Below, one piece after another: positions 1-11,872 of a stretch of 64,000 bases of DNA. Position numbers and translations under genes: made by a program. How positions within the stretch are numbered: the stretch's first letter is position 1; each line of letters starts with the position of its first letter. Under the pieces are notes generated by a model that had not been told where the DNA came from, made no database searches, and saw only the letters and a list, made by a program, of their open reading frames with translations. Source of the DNA: Typhlomys cinereus (lineage: Eukaryota; Chordata; Mammalia; Rodentia; Platacanthomyidae); the NCBI GenBank assembly GCA_023101885.1, contig JALPQD010000143.1, forward strand, positions 2,728,001 through 2,792,000. Reading direction: 5' to 3'.

Positions 1-221
1 ATATGGGTGGTTTCCAAGTTTTACACTTTAAAAAGACCTGAAAAAGACAAATTCAGTTGACAGTAACTACGCAAATTAACACATGGAACCTAGAGCTTTT
101 ACTCCGAGATCCAAGGGACATTAAGCAGCAGGTCCAGATAACTCATTAAGTGCTCTGGTAAGGTAAAAATACCTATTTCTCAGGTTTCCAAAAGGAAAGT
201 ACCTTTTTCTTTCATTGTAAT

Positions 222-298
222 TCTGGAATTGAACTCGGAACTTTGTGCATACTTAGACAAGCACTTTATCACTAAGCTGAGCTGTATTCCCAGTCCTG
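222..298 (-). repeat. ID-type SINE, antisense
   Basis: The reverse complement reads as a tRNA-Ala-derived ID head: GGGAATACAGCTCAGCTTAG, then a slightly degenerate GCTTGTCTAAGTATGC segment, then a B-box-like TTCAATTCC. About 75 bp; moderately diverged. Confidence 0.65.
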
Positions 299-782
299 AA
301 AGTATATTTTAAATAACAAGGTACACGGAAGCATCTGTAACATGAAGAACTTCATCTTCCCAATTATGAAAAGCAGTAACTGGGAAAATCCTTACAGGTT
401 CTTCTATAATTAAAAGCCGTGGTTCACAAATGTCTTATGCAAGAGTAATAGAGTTCCACAAAGAAAGAAGTTGTCAACAAGTGATTCTGAGAGACTTAAT
501 CCTCTTTCAAATGATTCGTTACACACATAAGCAGATCAAAGTTCTGGAAACTCCTATTGCAGAGTACTATTTTATTGAGTTTCCTAAGTGTACTAGATTA
601 TAAAACAGAATATACATTAATATCATGTACACTGTGGAACAGTTTGTGAGACACTAAGAATTCCATACTGAGTTTCTAGGTGTAGGGAAGCATGATTGTT
701 TCCACATGGAAGGAATCTGGGTGGCATGTATTTCACGCTGAGAGTTTTCTAAGAGTCAAAGGGATAATCCAAAAAAAGCAGA

Positions 783-1067
783 CATAGAACTGGGGAAAAG
801 CTCAGCATTTAGAGCGCTTGCCATGTGGTGACCCACCTATAATTTCAGCCTCAGAAGACAGAGAATGGAATTCCCAGGACAAGCTGGTTAGCCAGACTAC
901 CTCTACTGGCAAGCTCTGGGTTTAATTAGAGGCCCTGCCTCAAAAAAAGTAAGATGGAAGAGTGATCGAGAATGATTCCCAATACTAACCTCAGGCCTCC
1001 ATACATATATGCACTCACACTTGCGCACATATATGCACCCGCACTCATGTGAACACACACATTACAC
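783..1067 (+). repeat. Composite ID/B1-like (B4/B3-type) SINE with CA-rich tail
   Basis: It starts with a tRNA-like head (AAAGCTCAGCATTTAGAG), has a B1-like middle ending in GCCCTGCCTC-A7, and ends in an irregular CA/TA-rich tail after 'CTCAGGCCTCCATACATATA'. Similar units occur at 24830, 40985, 49120 and 57230, so this is a real family in this genome. Confidence 0.6.
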
Positions 1068-1179
1068 TTTAAAAAGAGAAAAATAGGTAGATAAATTTTC
1101 AACTTTGTAAATCATCTGTCAAAATAATTTTGACTGGAAAACTGGCTTATCATATTAGCATGTAGCATTGTTTAAAAGG

Positions 1180-1336
1180 TATTTTCTTCCATTTTTGGTG
1201 ACAGGGTCTCACTATGTAACCCTGGCTAGCTTAGAAATCACAATGTGGACCAAGCTGAGCTTGAACTTGCAGAAACCCTCCTGCCTCTGTCTTACAAGTG
1301 CTAGAATTACAGGTATGTGCCACACCAGGCTTGTAA
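1180..1336 (-). repeat. B1 SINE, antisense
   Basis: The sequence contains GACAGGGTCTCACTATGTAA, CTGCCTCTGTCTTACAAGTG and CTAGAATTACAGGTATGTGC, the standard antisense B1 (7SL-derived) blocks. Its left end is T-rich and its right end abuts another antisense SINE. Confidence 0.85.
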
Positions 1337-1634
1337 AAAGTATTTATTTGTGTGTGTGTGTGTGTGTGCGCGTGTGTGCGTGTGTGTGTGTGTGTGTGTG
1401 TGCATGTGTGTCAGGGGACACTATATGTCCCTGTGGAGGTCCAAGGGTGACTTCCAGAATCATCCTAGATTGTTTTTGCCTCAACCTTTTAGCTTCTCCC
1501 TGGGATTTCCCAAGCTCCACCCACCAGGGCCTGAAGTGCAGTTCGCCGCCATTTCCACGGGCGTTTTTGCATGGCACCGTGGGGCCTTCTGCTTGTGAGG
1601 CAGAGCCAACCCGTGAGCCACCTCTCTAGCCTAG
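1337..1634 (-). repeat. B2-like tRNA-derived SINE, antisense, with (TG)n tail
   Basis: Reading antisense: a (TG)n tract at 1349-1412, the body with 'ATCATCCTAGATTG' and 'CCTGAAGTGCAG', and the tRNA-like head 'GAGCCACCTCTCTAGCC' at the right end. It belongs to the same family as 2500, 54096 and 59725. It explains all the short open reading frames here, so none is called as a gene. Confidence 0.75.
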
Positions 1635-2494
1635 AATGTATTTTCAAAGCTATTATTTTTTCCCTTGAAGAAAGGGAGAAAGATAAACGAGATATATTCA
1701 GAACAAATGCTAAACGAGGCGGAATGTGCAGAATAGCAGGTGTGAATGAAGTCTTCCTGGGGACCATCATGGAAAATGCAGACGTTTGTGAAACGCCGCT
1801 TCACCTACAGGAATCAGCGCATGTGCGCCCGCCCTGACGCTGCAGAAGGAGCTGGGAGTAGCCTCTACTTCCAGCATAAGCCGGAGCTTCAGCAGACAAG
1901 CTCATTCCCTTCTGGTCATTCACAGTCCCATGACAGCTGCCCCACACTTTGGGACAAGTGCTGGGAATACAGAGATTAGCAGCAAGCCCCTTTCCTTCAA
2001 GGCGTTTGATCTCATCCAGTCCTTATGTTCCGACAATTCTGGATTTTGCAATATAAGCCTTTAGACAGAAATTCAAAGAACAAATATCCATGAAAACATT
2101 AACTAGCTACTATAATAGATGCTGGCTAGAAAAGTAATTTTACCCAATTTTACTACTATTTTGCATTTCAAAATACACTAACAAAGCATGCTTTATTTTA
2201 TAGTTTATACAAGTATATTCATATAGATATAGAGATGCCGTACCTTAGATGTCTTTCAACAGATCTGCTGGCTTCCGCATAGACAGTTGGTTTAGATACA
2301 TGTATCTGCCTAGATTTTTAAAGATAATATCTGTCAGGTAAAAATGCACTTCTGTCTTAGATCCAAATGTATGAGAAGAAATCTATGTCAAATAAATTTA
2401 TATTAAAACCATACAATAATACTAATATAAAATTATTTCTTTGGGCTGGCTAGAACACAACCATTTTCTTTTTAAAGACTAAATATGCTAATTA

Positions 2495-2746
2495 AACAAT
2501 GTTTCGCGTGTGTCAGAAGGTACTGTATGTGCCCATGGAAGCCCAAGGTTACTTTATGAAACATCTTGAATTGCTCTTCCTCCTCTTTGCTTTGCTCTGG
2601 GGTTTCCTAGGCTCCACCTTCCGGGGCCAGCAGTGCAGGCTACCACCATCCCTGCTTGGCGATTTTTACATGAGATCTGGGATCTGACCTCAGGGTCTTC
2701 TGCTTGTGAGGCACAGGTTTAACCCATGGGCCATCTCTCTAGCCCT
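2495..2746 (-). repeat. B2-like SINE, antisense
   Basis: It has the same body as the element at 1337 ('GAATTGCTCTTCCTCCTCTT', 'GGGTTTCCTAGGCTCCACC', 'GGGTCTTCTGCTTGTGAGGC') and ends at the head motif GGGCCATCTCTCTAGCCC. The (TG)n tail has shrunk to a few units (GCGTGTGTC). Confidence 0.7.
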
Positions 2747-4468
2747 AATTTTTCAGTCTCATCTTCTTTTCATATATATTTAAATCACAGGATCTATCTA
2801 GACTATCCATATGACACATATCCATATTCATTTTCTTCATGCATCAAAATATTTTCACCCTTCTCACTATCTGATTGATACAATACTTTTTTAAATACTT
2901 GAAAATACTTTTTTCTTAATAAATTACTCCATCTGAATACTTTTCTCATCAGAAATAAATCTACATTTCAAATGCATCTACCACATTTTAGAATGGTCAC
3001 ATTGAACTGACAGCATTAAATTGTAAAATGCTAGGTTGTCACAATTCATAAGACTTCCTTCTTTTTCTTAGAATTTGCTTGACCTACTTATACCTTATTG
3101 CTTTTTCTCAAGAAGCTATATTCAACTATTTTTTGTTCTCCTGAGGACATGTGTTAATTACATAGAAAACACTTCCCTTTCATATTCTTTCATTAAAATC
3201 ACATGCTGTGATTAAAGTAATCAGGGTTTTTAAAACATGCAAGTTGTCCTAATTTTATTTTTCAGATCATTAGTAGAAGAAAGAAATCAGAGTAGTAAAA
3301 ATGAATTAGACCAATTCCTGTGATTTAATTCCTTTTGAACAAGCTCACCCCTCCAGTGTCACTGATTTTTAGATTAGAGTTTAGGTAGTACAAGAACAAT
3401 TTATCATAGTTTTTTTTAAAAAAAATCCTTTTCAAATTATGACTTAATTGCTCAATACTATAAAGGTAAGAGTACAAATCAGGTAAAAGAGAAAGCTTTG
3501 AGAAGTCCCTTTTATGAGATAATTATAATCATCACAGAAATGAAAAGTGAAAAAACTAATCTATATCGTTAATTAGTTCAGTGAGGAAATATTCTCCTGA
3601 CTCATTTAAAAAATATATCCTAAGGCCAAGCTTTCAAGGATCCTGAGACTTCCAGAGTAGAAGCTCAGCGCCAGACTTTTACCCCCAAAGGCACGAATGT
3701 CCAGTGTGGCCCAGGCTCCCTATCTTCACTGTCACTGACCCCCTCTGCCCTAAGAATAGTTCTGCTACTGTGGTTTTTTGAAACATAGTTCTATAACTGT
3801 TTCTTACACAGTGTCATAATCCCTCTCGAAATGCAAAACACGAAAGAACCAAAGGTAGGAAATCAAGCAGATCTAACATTCAGTCTCCACTGAGATAGAT
3901 ACCTTTCTTCCTATTTTACAAGCATATTGAGTATTCATCCCAGCTTCCGTTCCTCCCTCCTCCCCTTCATCTCCTCCCTTCCCTTTTCATTCTCTCCTAC
4001 TTCCTCCCACCCTTCTGCCTATGTGTTTCTATGGACCCTGTCTACCTGTGGGTGCTCAGGCCTCCATGGTATATCTAGTTACCTCTCTTCAGGCCACCTC
4101 ACTAACACGTGCATTTCCCCTCACTAATACAGCTTTAGACCCAAAGGTCTCAGCTGTAAGTGCACTTACAATGAGATATCTTGTTTTAAGTCCCACAACA
4201 ATAACAAAAATGTGGCATGTATATCTGGAAAATTGGTTCAAGATTAAGAACACATGGGAAAATTTTCAGGTCTCTGAATTTGTTTCTAAGTATTCATTGT
4301 GGAATGAAAAAAGTTTGAATTGGAAAAGTAAATGTCTTTCTTGACTTGGAAGCAAGCAAATTAGAATATTTTTCATAATATCAAACAGTTTCAAGCTAAA
4401 TTAAAATCTCCCTACTTAAAACATCAAGAACAATATAAAGGTATTTATAATATAATTGAGGGCTTAAG

Positions 4469-4513
4469 TAGTAACATGGAATTTTTTGTATTTTTTTAGT
4501 AACATGGAATTTT
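4469..4513. repeat. 17-bp direct repeat flanking a short T-rich insert
   Basis: TAGTAACATGGAATTTT occurs at 4469-4485 and again at 4497-4513. The 11 bases between are TTGTATTTTTT. The arrangement is that of a target-site duplication around a minimal antisense A-rich tail. Confidence 0.7.
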
Positions 4514-5025
4514 AAGAATATCTTTTTCAGAATCTGAAACACTTAATGGGATACAACTACAAATAAGATACATATTTACATGTATCGATTAATGTGGTTT
4601 ATATTAATTGTAAGTAGATACAAATGAACATACATGTATATATATATACTTTAATGTGGTTTAAAAGTATATATAATACAATATGCATAACATATGTGCC
4701 AAATACATTTATATTTATATGTATACATTAGGTGGTACTATATGAGCAGACTTTTTATGAACACTTTCATTTCTGCTATTCCACTTCTATTTTCTAGGTA
4801 TGTTTCCATAAAACAAGTAGCCATCAGTGTGAAAAAGCAAGCTAAATACTATAGGTTTGTTAACAGATAAAACTAGAAAACTTCTGTTTTATTAAAGAGC
4901 ATATACAGAAAATATGGTCATGAATGGTAAAGCAATTCATAATTATTTTATCTTCATTTCCCTTGATGAGAATGAAGTTCCCTTGAACTTCGTTTTGCAA
5001 GAAATTTTGGAGGGCCGGGTCTTAC

Positions 5026-5106
5026 CTATTATCCTGTCTTAGCTGGTGAGGAGAAGCAGCAGGAGAAGTAGGTTTTGGAGGTATTGGAGGGTGAAGAGCC
5101 AGATCC
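5026..5106 (-). CDS. Scel: SCEL coding exon 9: proline-rich segment
   Basis: An 81-nt exon (27 codons, phase 2 at both ends) encoding about residues 158-184. The acceptor is TGTATTTCAAAG|G and the donor AATAG|GTAAG. The translation contains LHPPIPPKPTSPAA and ends HQLRQDNR. Both stretches are very close to the human sciellin region just before the repeat array. PPIPPK fits a class II SH3 ligand (PxxPxK); that it binds an SH3 domain is inference. The exon is in frame with the upstream exon at 21159-21224, 16 kb away, and is the last coding exon visible before the left edge. Confidence 0.95.
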
Positions 5107-5854
5107 CTTTGAAATACAACACAGAAATATAACACATGGAAGCATGATGCATCGTAGCATCCATTAGCCAAACATATCTGTCATCTACATTGAAATATCT
5201 CCCACAATTACAATCCCCAAACTTGAAAACTCAGAATCTAAGGAGCCTGAATCTTAAGTCAAATATTTTAAATGTGAATATTTTCAAGGTTTAGTCAACC
5301 ATTCTTTTGAAATTCCATCCTTCTTTTGTTATAGCTTGAACTATAGTATGTTCTTTAATTGGCATAGTATTTTGCTAGTATATTGAGCTCACACCATGGC
5401 ATTTTCAGGCAGCATAGTGAATGAGCATAGTAAATGGCTCCCTGGTATGAATATAGAAGCTTCTTTGAGAATTATGTCAACTCTCAGGCTGTAATGGGAA
5501 GAGCAAGGTCTTCAATGCTGCAGGCCTCAAAGTAAAGCTGATTTGAAACTTTTACTAAATCTGACTTGAATATTGTCAGCGCATGTCAGTTTTATGCTAG
5601 TAAAGTATAATACATCATCATCCCAAACTGTCCAATAAGATACCACAGTGGACCCTGAGTTCGTAGACTGAGTGACAGAACTGGAGATGCACAAGTACAC
5701 GCATATTTTAGATGGAGTCAGCTCCTTACTTTCCCACTTCCTATCTTATACTACTACCAGACCAGTCATTTTCTGCTGTGGTCAGAGTAAGCTCTGGGCT
5801 TAGTAGAAGTGTCTGCATAATCTTATCCTCTAGATTTCTTCAGTCTTCTGGGTA

Positions 5855-6005
5855 GGGGTGCACTCTGATCTAAGACTACCTACATTACCAGCTGTGTGAC
5901 AATGGGTTTCTTCATCTGTGATAATCTCTCTGATAAGATTATGGAGATTATCAGGACTGGATGAGATCAGGCTTTTATTCAGCAAACATTGATAACTTGA
6001 TATGC
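5855..6005 (+). repeat. MIR-like SINE remnant
   Basis: It contains ACCAGCTGTGTGACAATGGG followed by TTTCTTCATCTGTGATAATC and 'GGATGAGAT', the conserved core and 3' part of MIR. Strongly diverged. Confidence 0.55.
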
Positions 6006-6226
6006 ACAATGTACTCTGAGGTAGCAATTATCCCTATTGCCAAAAGGTTTCAAATATGCAGATGAATATAGTCAGAGGGGGAAAATGCTACATTAGCAAA
6101 ATAAGAGTAGGGAGAAAGAAAGAGTGTTGAGTAGGAACACTGTTGCATTCAGCATGGCCTAGGGGAAATTTGAGCTGAGACCTGCAGGAAGTGACAGAGT
6201 GTGTCCTGAGAATGTCTGGGGCAGTT

Positions 6227-6312
6227 TTACCTATGTATGTATGTATATGTATATGTATGTATGATGTTTGTATGTATCATGTATGTATGTACATATACAT
6301 ATACGCACATAT
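6227..6312. repeat. (TATG)n microsatellite, imperfect
   Basis: Tandem TATG/TGTA units run from 'CCTATGTATGTATGTATATG' to ACATATACATATACGCACATA, with interruptions. Confidence 0.85.
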
Positions 6313-6482
6313 ATAAGCATTGTCAGCTTAGAGATGGCATTTGACTTGGAACTGGACAAGATCACAAAGGAAGTCAATGCCATGAGAGACAGAAAATGCA
6401 CTAAAGGTTGGACTCTTTAAGTCCCACAGTATTTAGAAGCTAAAAATATGAGAGGAAATAGCAAAGGAGCCTGAGGAAGGGC

Positions 6483-6674
6483 AGACACAGAAAAGGATGA
6501 GGAGGAGGGAAAGAAGAAAGAGAAAGTGGTGGAGAAGCTGGAGGAGGAAGACCAAAGGAGGAAGAGGAAGAGGAGGAAGAGGAGGAGTAGGAAGAAGAAG
6601 AAAAGGAAGAAGGAAGAGACAGGAGGAGAAGGAGGAAGAAGAAGAAGAAGAAGAAGAAGAAGAAGAAGAAGAAG

Positions 6675-6726
<52 letters not shown>

Positions 6727-6825
6727 TCATCACAGGAGGAGGAGGAAGAAGAGGCGAGGAGGAGGAGGAAGGGGAGGCGAGGAGGAGGAGGAAGGGGAGG
6801 CGAGGAGGAGGAGGAAGGGGAGGGT
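6483..6825. repeat. Compound purine-rich triplet repeat: (GGA/GAA)n-(CAA)n-(GGA)n minisatellite
   Basis: About 340 bp of nearly pure purine on this strand, interrupted by an AAC/CAA run. It reads GGA/GAA mixtures to 6630, a clean (GAA)n to about 6675, (CAA)n to about 6725, a short CAT/CAC step, then GGA-rich sequence with three copies of a 23-bp unit (AGGCGAGGAGGAGGAGGAAG plus GGG) at about 6753-6822. It produces long open frames on both strands encoding runs of E, Q, H, S or L. These are artefacts of triplet periodicity and not a gene. Confidence 0.92.
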
Positions 6826-6967
6826 GGGTTGCCCAGGAACTCTTCCGTCCTTGCTGAACTCTTTCTGTCTCTGCTGTCATCCCAACGCTAAGTATTCTTC
6901 TTCCTCCGTCTTCAGTGAAAAAGCCCAGGCAGTTAACAGTGAGAAGGAAAGTTGCAGGATGACGCAG

Positions 6968-6987
6968 CCCGCAGGGGGCGCTGCGGG
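6968..6987 (+). promoter_or_regulatory. CTCF-like motif within a short GC-rich inverted repeat
   Basis: CCCGCAGGGGGCGCTG matches the 16-position CTCF core (CCASYAGRKGGCRSYR) at 15 of 16 positions on the plus strand. The motif also forms a perfect 7-bp inverted repeat, CCCGCAG/CTGCGGG, around GGGGCG. Binding is not shown by sequence alone. Confidence 0.5.
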
Positions 6988-9409
6988 ACCTGAGGCTGGA
7001 AACTTGGCTCCATTGCCCCCTGCTGTTCTGCTGCCTCCCAGAGACCCTGAGAATCAGCAGCAGCTCACTACATTATTAGTCCTGGATTTGAACTACGGCT
7101 CTTAGACATTGTTTTCTCTTGCCATATGGAACTTTGGAAACAAAGCAGTCAAAAGATTGGATTTAACCGAATTTCCGGTTCATCCAAGCAGATGAGCAGA
7201 GAAGCATGGGAGGGTTAAGGGTTGTGCACCAAAGGGGCTGCCATGACCACAAAGATGCTGGGGGCTCAGTGATGGACACGGGGGAAGACAGGGTCTGAAG
7301 AGTGAGAGACTGCAGAAAATGTGTGGGTGGTGAGGTTGACAGTCAAAGGAGGAATGCTTTCAAAGAGAAATTCTGCAGTATGTGGACGGTTGAAGAATCT
7401 CCTCAGGACAAAGTCATGAACTTGAGAGATCAAAGTGAGAAGGGTCTTCAACATGGATCATGAAATCCCCAAGGATTTCGATTGCATTTGAGAGTGTTCG
7501 TGAAAGATAGAGTCTATGGTCAAACTCTTCAAACGCTGAAGCTTAGTGGTAGATTTCATCCTGAAGGCTCTGTGTGGACTGAGGCTCTGGAGGAGCATAG
7601 CCCCAGCTAATGTATTGATAGTGGTGTTGAGGTCAGAGGGGCAGAGGGCACTGGAACAGTTCACATGAAAATAGTCTAACAGGTTAGGGTTGGTGATGAC
7701 TTCACTTATATGGACACCATCTTTGTTCTCAAACAATATCCTTGAGTTGGGCGTATGCTTCAAGCAATAACCAGCAGCTTCTGTAGACTTGCTGATCAAA
7801 TGTTTTCCTCCCACAAGAAGAGCATAGATCATGAATTATAATAGGACTACACAGAGAACTGGGTGTGCGAGGGCAGGCAGGTCAGCAGCAAGAAGATGGA
7901 AAGGAAGATTAGAGAAAGTAGAAATGAAATGCACCAAGCTTTGTTCCTACCAGACTTGACATGGGAGTACTAATCCTCCATAGAAGAAAGGCTAAGACTT
8001 CAAAGTGGTGACTAAATATTGGGTGAGTTGTCTAGGAGGTGGGCAGAGAAAAAAAGAGGCTCAAAGACAGTTTGGAGAGTGCACAAACAAGAAAGGCAAA
8101 TGAGAGGTCATGAAAGTCTGTGGCAGCGGAACATACCTAGTTCCATGGGTGACGTGTTCACACCCCACTGGGCCCCAGTAAGACCTTGCCTGTGGATTTC
8201 AGGTCACCTCAGAGGATCTTTTATTGCATCTCCGCAGTGACAGGCATTGATGACAGAATCCAAGCCCGGGGGTGTAGAAGGGATGAGAGAAATCATTCAC
8301 ACTGTGCCAGGAGCACAATGAGAGCCAAACAGGAAGATTAAAATGAAAGCCAGGCAGGAAGCTGTGGCCTGGAGCGATGTGAAGAGAGGCAATTCTGCTA
8401 TGACATGTGATGTTTAAGCTGGGATATACTAACCCCCCTGCTCTCCTCTCTGCCCTTCCTGCTACTCTACAAGCCTCTGCAGTATCTATGCCACCACATG
8501 AGTGGCACTACTTGTAAAGAATAGCTTTGAAGAATGAAACGGCAGTTCTCAAGAGAAACACATAAAAACTTTCGGACTGCAACACAAAAGACAGAGCTAA
8601 AACCCCCACTGCGAGAAAGGCTGTCCGTGTTGCTTCATTTCTGCAAGTTGCTGAAAGATCACTATTTCTCATTTGAACAACATGCTTCACCTTGAGTCTT
8701 GTGTTCTACTCTAAGCATGTGATCATTTCTTTTTCTTATTTTTTTACTCATAGATTACTGCAGCTCTATTTATACATGGACATGTAATCATTTCTATCAT
8801 GGCAGCACACATAAGTCTACCAAGAAGTATTGACCCTCATATTTTCATTGTTTCCTATGAAAAAAATTTTATTTCAACAATGGCAAAGGAGCTGGCATTT
8901 ATATGGATTAAGCCTCACTAACATATTGGCCTTGCCAGCTTTTCACATACAAAACTTGGTAAGATCCATATACATAGCATATGGAGTATATTTTTTTTTT
9001 CACCGAGAGACAGAAAGTGGTGTAATGTTTCCTAATTCACACTGCTGATAGGTGGTTCAGTTCAAGTTCTGATGTGGTCTTTTTGATGTCAGATCACTTA
9101 CTTCTTTGCTCTCTATCATACTATATTCAGCCAACAGAATTCCAGAGATTTAGCTCCAGAAAGAATATTCTCTCTGAATATTTGTTTTTTACCTGTGAGA
9201 GAAGAGACTTGCCTAGATCTGTGCTTGAAGGGACAGTTATCACACAAAAACCCTCTCTATCTCTCAAGTCCCTCAGTTCTTATCATAGACTCAATTCCTC
9301 AGCATTTGAATTCTGTGTTTTTCAAATGTATGTAGATGCTATATTGGTTAACAAAATTTAAGTTTAGAATTTGATTTAGAGGAGCATAAGTCAAAAATAG
9401 TCACTCTCC

Positions 9410-9800
9410 TAGTGTATGTTGTTTTCCCCCAAAGACTGGTGTGATGGAAGTCTGGTCCTGGTAATCTTATGAGAGAATAGAACCTTTAGAAGGTGGATCT
9501 GTGGAAACTTTTTAGATTATCTGAATTCTCATAGGGCCCCCACTTAGTTCCCATAAGATAAACCTATTGCAGAAGAAGGCCCTTAGCCCTTGACTCCTTT
9601 CTAGTACCTTCTCCTGCCATCTGGCCTCTCCCTCTTGCAGGCTCTCTCACCATTAGGGTTCTCATCAGGGGCTGAAAAAATGAGACTGCCTGTCTGAACC
9701 TCAGTCTCCAATGCTGAGAACTAATATACATCTTTTCATTATAAGTACTCAGCTTCAGATGCCTTGTTATAGCAACAGAAAAATGCACTAATATAGTTGA
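9410..9800 (+). mobile_element. MaLR-type (MST/MLT-like) LTR remnant
   Basis: The right part matches the 3' block of MaLR LTRs: 'GAGAACTAATATACATCTTT', 'CATTATAAGTACTCAGCTTC', 'CCTTGTTATAGCAACAG' and 'AATGCACTAATATA', with a degenerate poly(A) signal. The left part resembles the LTR 5' region (CCCCCAAAGACTGGTGTGAT). Non-coding. Confidence 0.6.
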
Positions 9801-10039
9801 TCAACACACTCAATGCACAGCTTTTAAAATATTTACTATATCATATCAGTTTTCAGTCCTTAGATATTTTTATAAAGACATAAAATGATTTCACTATTAT
9901 TAGTTGAAGCAAAAAAGCACAAAATGGCATCTGCTCAAGATATATTACAGGCATATATAAAAATGTGAAACTAAAAATCATGGAGAAGAAAATCTTTGCA
10001 ACCATTGTTACAAAACACTTATCTGATAATAAATCTATG

Positions 10040-10740
10040 TAAGTAGACATATCTTTTAAAACCTCTCAAAATTCAATAATAAATAAAACGTTAAAAAGAG
10101 ACAAAATATTTTAACAGATAGTTCATTAGAAAAGATGTGCAGTTCATTAAAGGATGCGCCAGGGATGGGAGAGGAAGGCACTGGGGGATGGGAAGGGAAG
10201 GGGGAGGGGAGGGGACACAGGGGGATGGGGGTTGGGGGGGCGGTATACCTGTTAAGTTTGTATGAGTGGAAATTAAAAAAAAGAAAAGATGTACAGTTGG
10301 CAAATATATATGTGAAAAGATAAACAGTATCATTTGTCTAGAAAGTGTAAATTCAAACCATTAAGGTAAACTATTAGAACTAAAATAATTTTGAACAGGA
10401 AGTAGAGCAATGAGAATGCTCCTCCATTGCTAGTGGGGAGGAAAAGGTGATAAAGTCACTTTGAGAGAAGCGTGGTAGTTCTTTACAAAGTTAAACATGT
10501 ACTTATCACATGACTTCACAGTCCCACTTGCTCAAGAAAACCAGGCCACATTGATCACATAAAACAGTACACGAATGTGTAAAATATCTTTGGAAACAAC
10601 CCAATTTCTTTCCACGGGTGAGATAAATTAACTGTATCTGTCTGTGCGACGGAGCATGCGCTGCGATAAAAGGACATGAAGTTCTGAGCTGCACAGCAGT
10701 ATGGATGACCTTTCATTGCATATTCAGGACTGTATACAAC
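10040..10740 (+). mobile_element. Old L1 fragment (end of ORF2), interrupted
   Basis: 'GAGCAATGAGAATGCTCCTC', 'CATTGCTAGTGGGGAGGAAA', 'GTTAAACATGTACTTATCAC' and 'CACAGTCCCACTTGCTC' are degraded versions of the conserved L1 ORF2 3' region in sense orientation. The reading frame is destroyed. A younger L1 3' end sits inside it at 10145-10282. Confidence 0.65.
10129..10298 (+). mobile_element. 5'-truncated L1 3'-UTR insertion with 16-bp target-site duplication
   Basis: The insert at 10145-10282 starts near AAGGATGCGCCAGGGATGGG, continues with a G-rich polypurine tract, then GGTATACCTGTTAAGTTTGT and ATGAGTGGAAATTAAAA. Its flanks are GAAAAGATGTGCAGTT (10129-10144) and GAAAAGATGTACAGTT (10283-10298), one mismatch in 16. 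The same 3' end occurs at 17838, 23278 and, in reverse, 58755. Confidence 0.85.
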
Positions 10741-11872
10741 ATGCACTTCCCTGTGTGGGAGATTTTGTCAATGGCTGAGAGATGAGAAGACAAAAGAAAG
10801 TGTCATCCCCTTTCCCAAGTACAAGGACAGTCCTTAAAGAAATCCGTACATGCTCTACCTTCTACTGCCACTGGCCTGTCCAAGTCACTGCTATCAACGC
10901 TCACTTACGACCTACAGGACACAACACTCAGCCCCTCTGCCTGTGAGTCCTGCTCTGAGACCACTGTCCACCTCTTGCTCGATGCAATGTAAACCTTCAC
11001 TGCCTCCTTCTACTCCAGTTCTGCCCAGTTTCAGTAGGGAAGAAGTCTGATTTCCATAACTGTCACTAAGTCTTCTGAAAGACCAAAGACAGCTGTCTAG
11101 ACCTATCAGTTTTTGTGGTTTGAACCAAAGTGAAATCTCCGTAGTATACTCATTTTTCCTTATGCAAACTGTCTGAGTGTTATGGTTGTGACAGGATCAT
11201 GTTGTGGCAGGTGGCAGATCCCAGGTATCCTGACTCTCATAGCTTCTTTTACTTCTACTTTGACCTGGAACCTTCCGCTCCACCAACTTTCAGGGGTCCC
11301 TGGCAGACACAGAAACAATACAGACTGCAAGAGAGGCAGGTGCTATGGAAATCTAGATTGAACAAAGTAGGGTGCTTTTTATTTGTTGTTATTGTTTGAA
11401 TGCATGACTTATTCATGACTAGCACAAAGAGACAAGGGCTGTCTAGATTGTCCCTATCAGACTGGAAAAACAATCAACTCCTTGATAAGGGATAAAACCA
11501 TCATTTGCACATTCTGATTTAGCTTTCTCATTTTATTCTATTTACTGTTTAAAAAAAGAAAAATCTTAACTCAGGCAACTGTCTTAATTATTTTGCACAT
11601 ACAAAATGTGTAATCCACATCTTCAGGTTTGGTTTTTAAATCTCTATGCTTTGACATTTTACTGTCACAGCATCATAATTTTACAGAAGATTCTAGTTAA
11701 TATAAAGGTTTCTGTAGGGACAAAAGTGAAATCTGTTGTCTTTATTTCATGTGGCATCAAGCTTTGTAGAGCACTTACTTGGTACTAATAGAGTTAAAAT
11801 GTGCAGCATAATTAGAAAGGCTGATTTTTACCATTTATAGTTACAGACAGAAAAATATAACTAGAGTACAAG

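Larger units (their letters stand above)
1..5025 (-). other. Scel: SCEL intron 9 (partial)
   Basis: Intron after the exon at 5026-5106, running off the left edge. The donor reads AATAG|GTAAG. It holds an antisense ID SINE, a composite SINE, an antisense B1, two antisense B2-like SINEs and AT-rich unique sequence. I searched for the next sciellin exon (a short proline-rich stretch in human) and did not see it, so it probably lies beyond position 1. Confidence 0.75.

Noticed and set aside
6497..7105. 202-codon plus-strand open frame with runs of E, Q and H, and a 146-codon minus-strand frame with runs of L, P, F and S
   Set aside because: Both are produced by the triplet repeat. Composition follows the repeat phase, and there is no domain or splice support.
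7458..7832. 124-codon minus-strand open frame
   Set aside because: No known family is seen. It is not in phase or continuity with the SCEL exons, and the flanks look like ancient repeat. I cannot exclude an old pseudogene.
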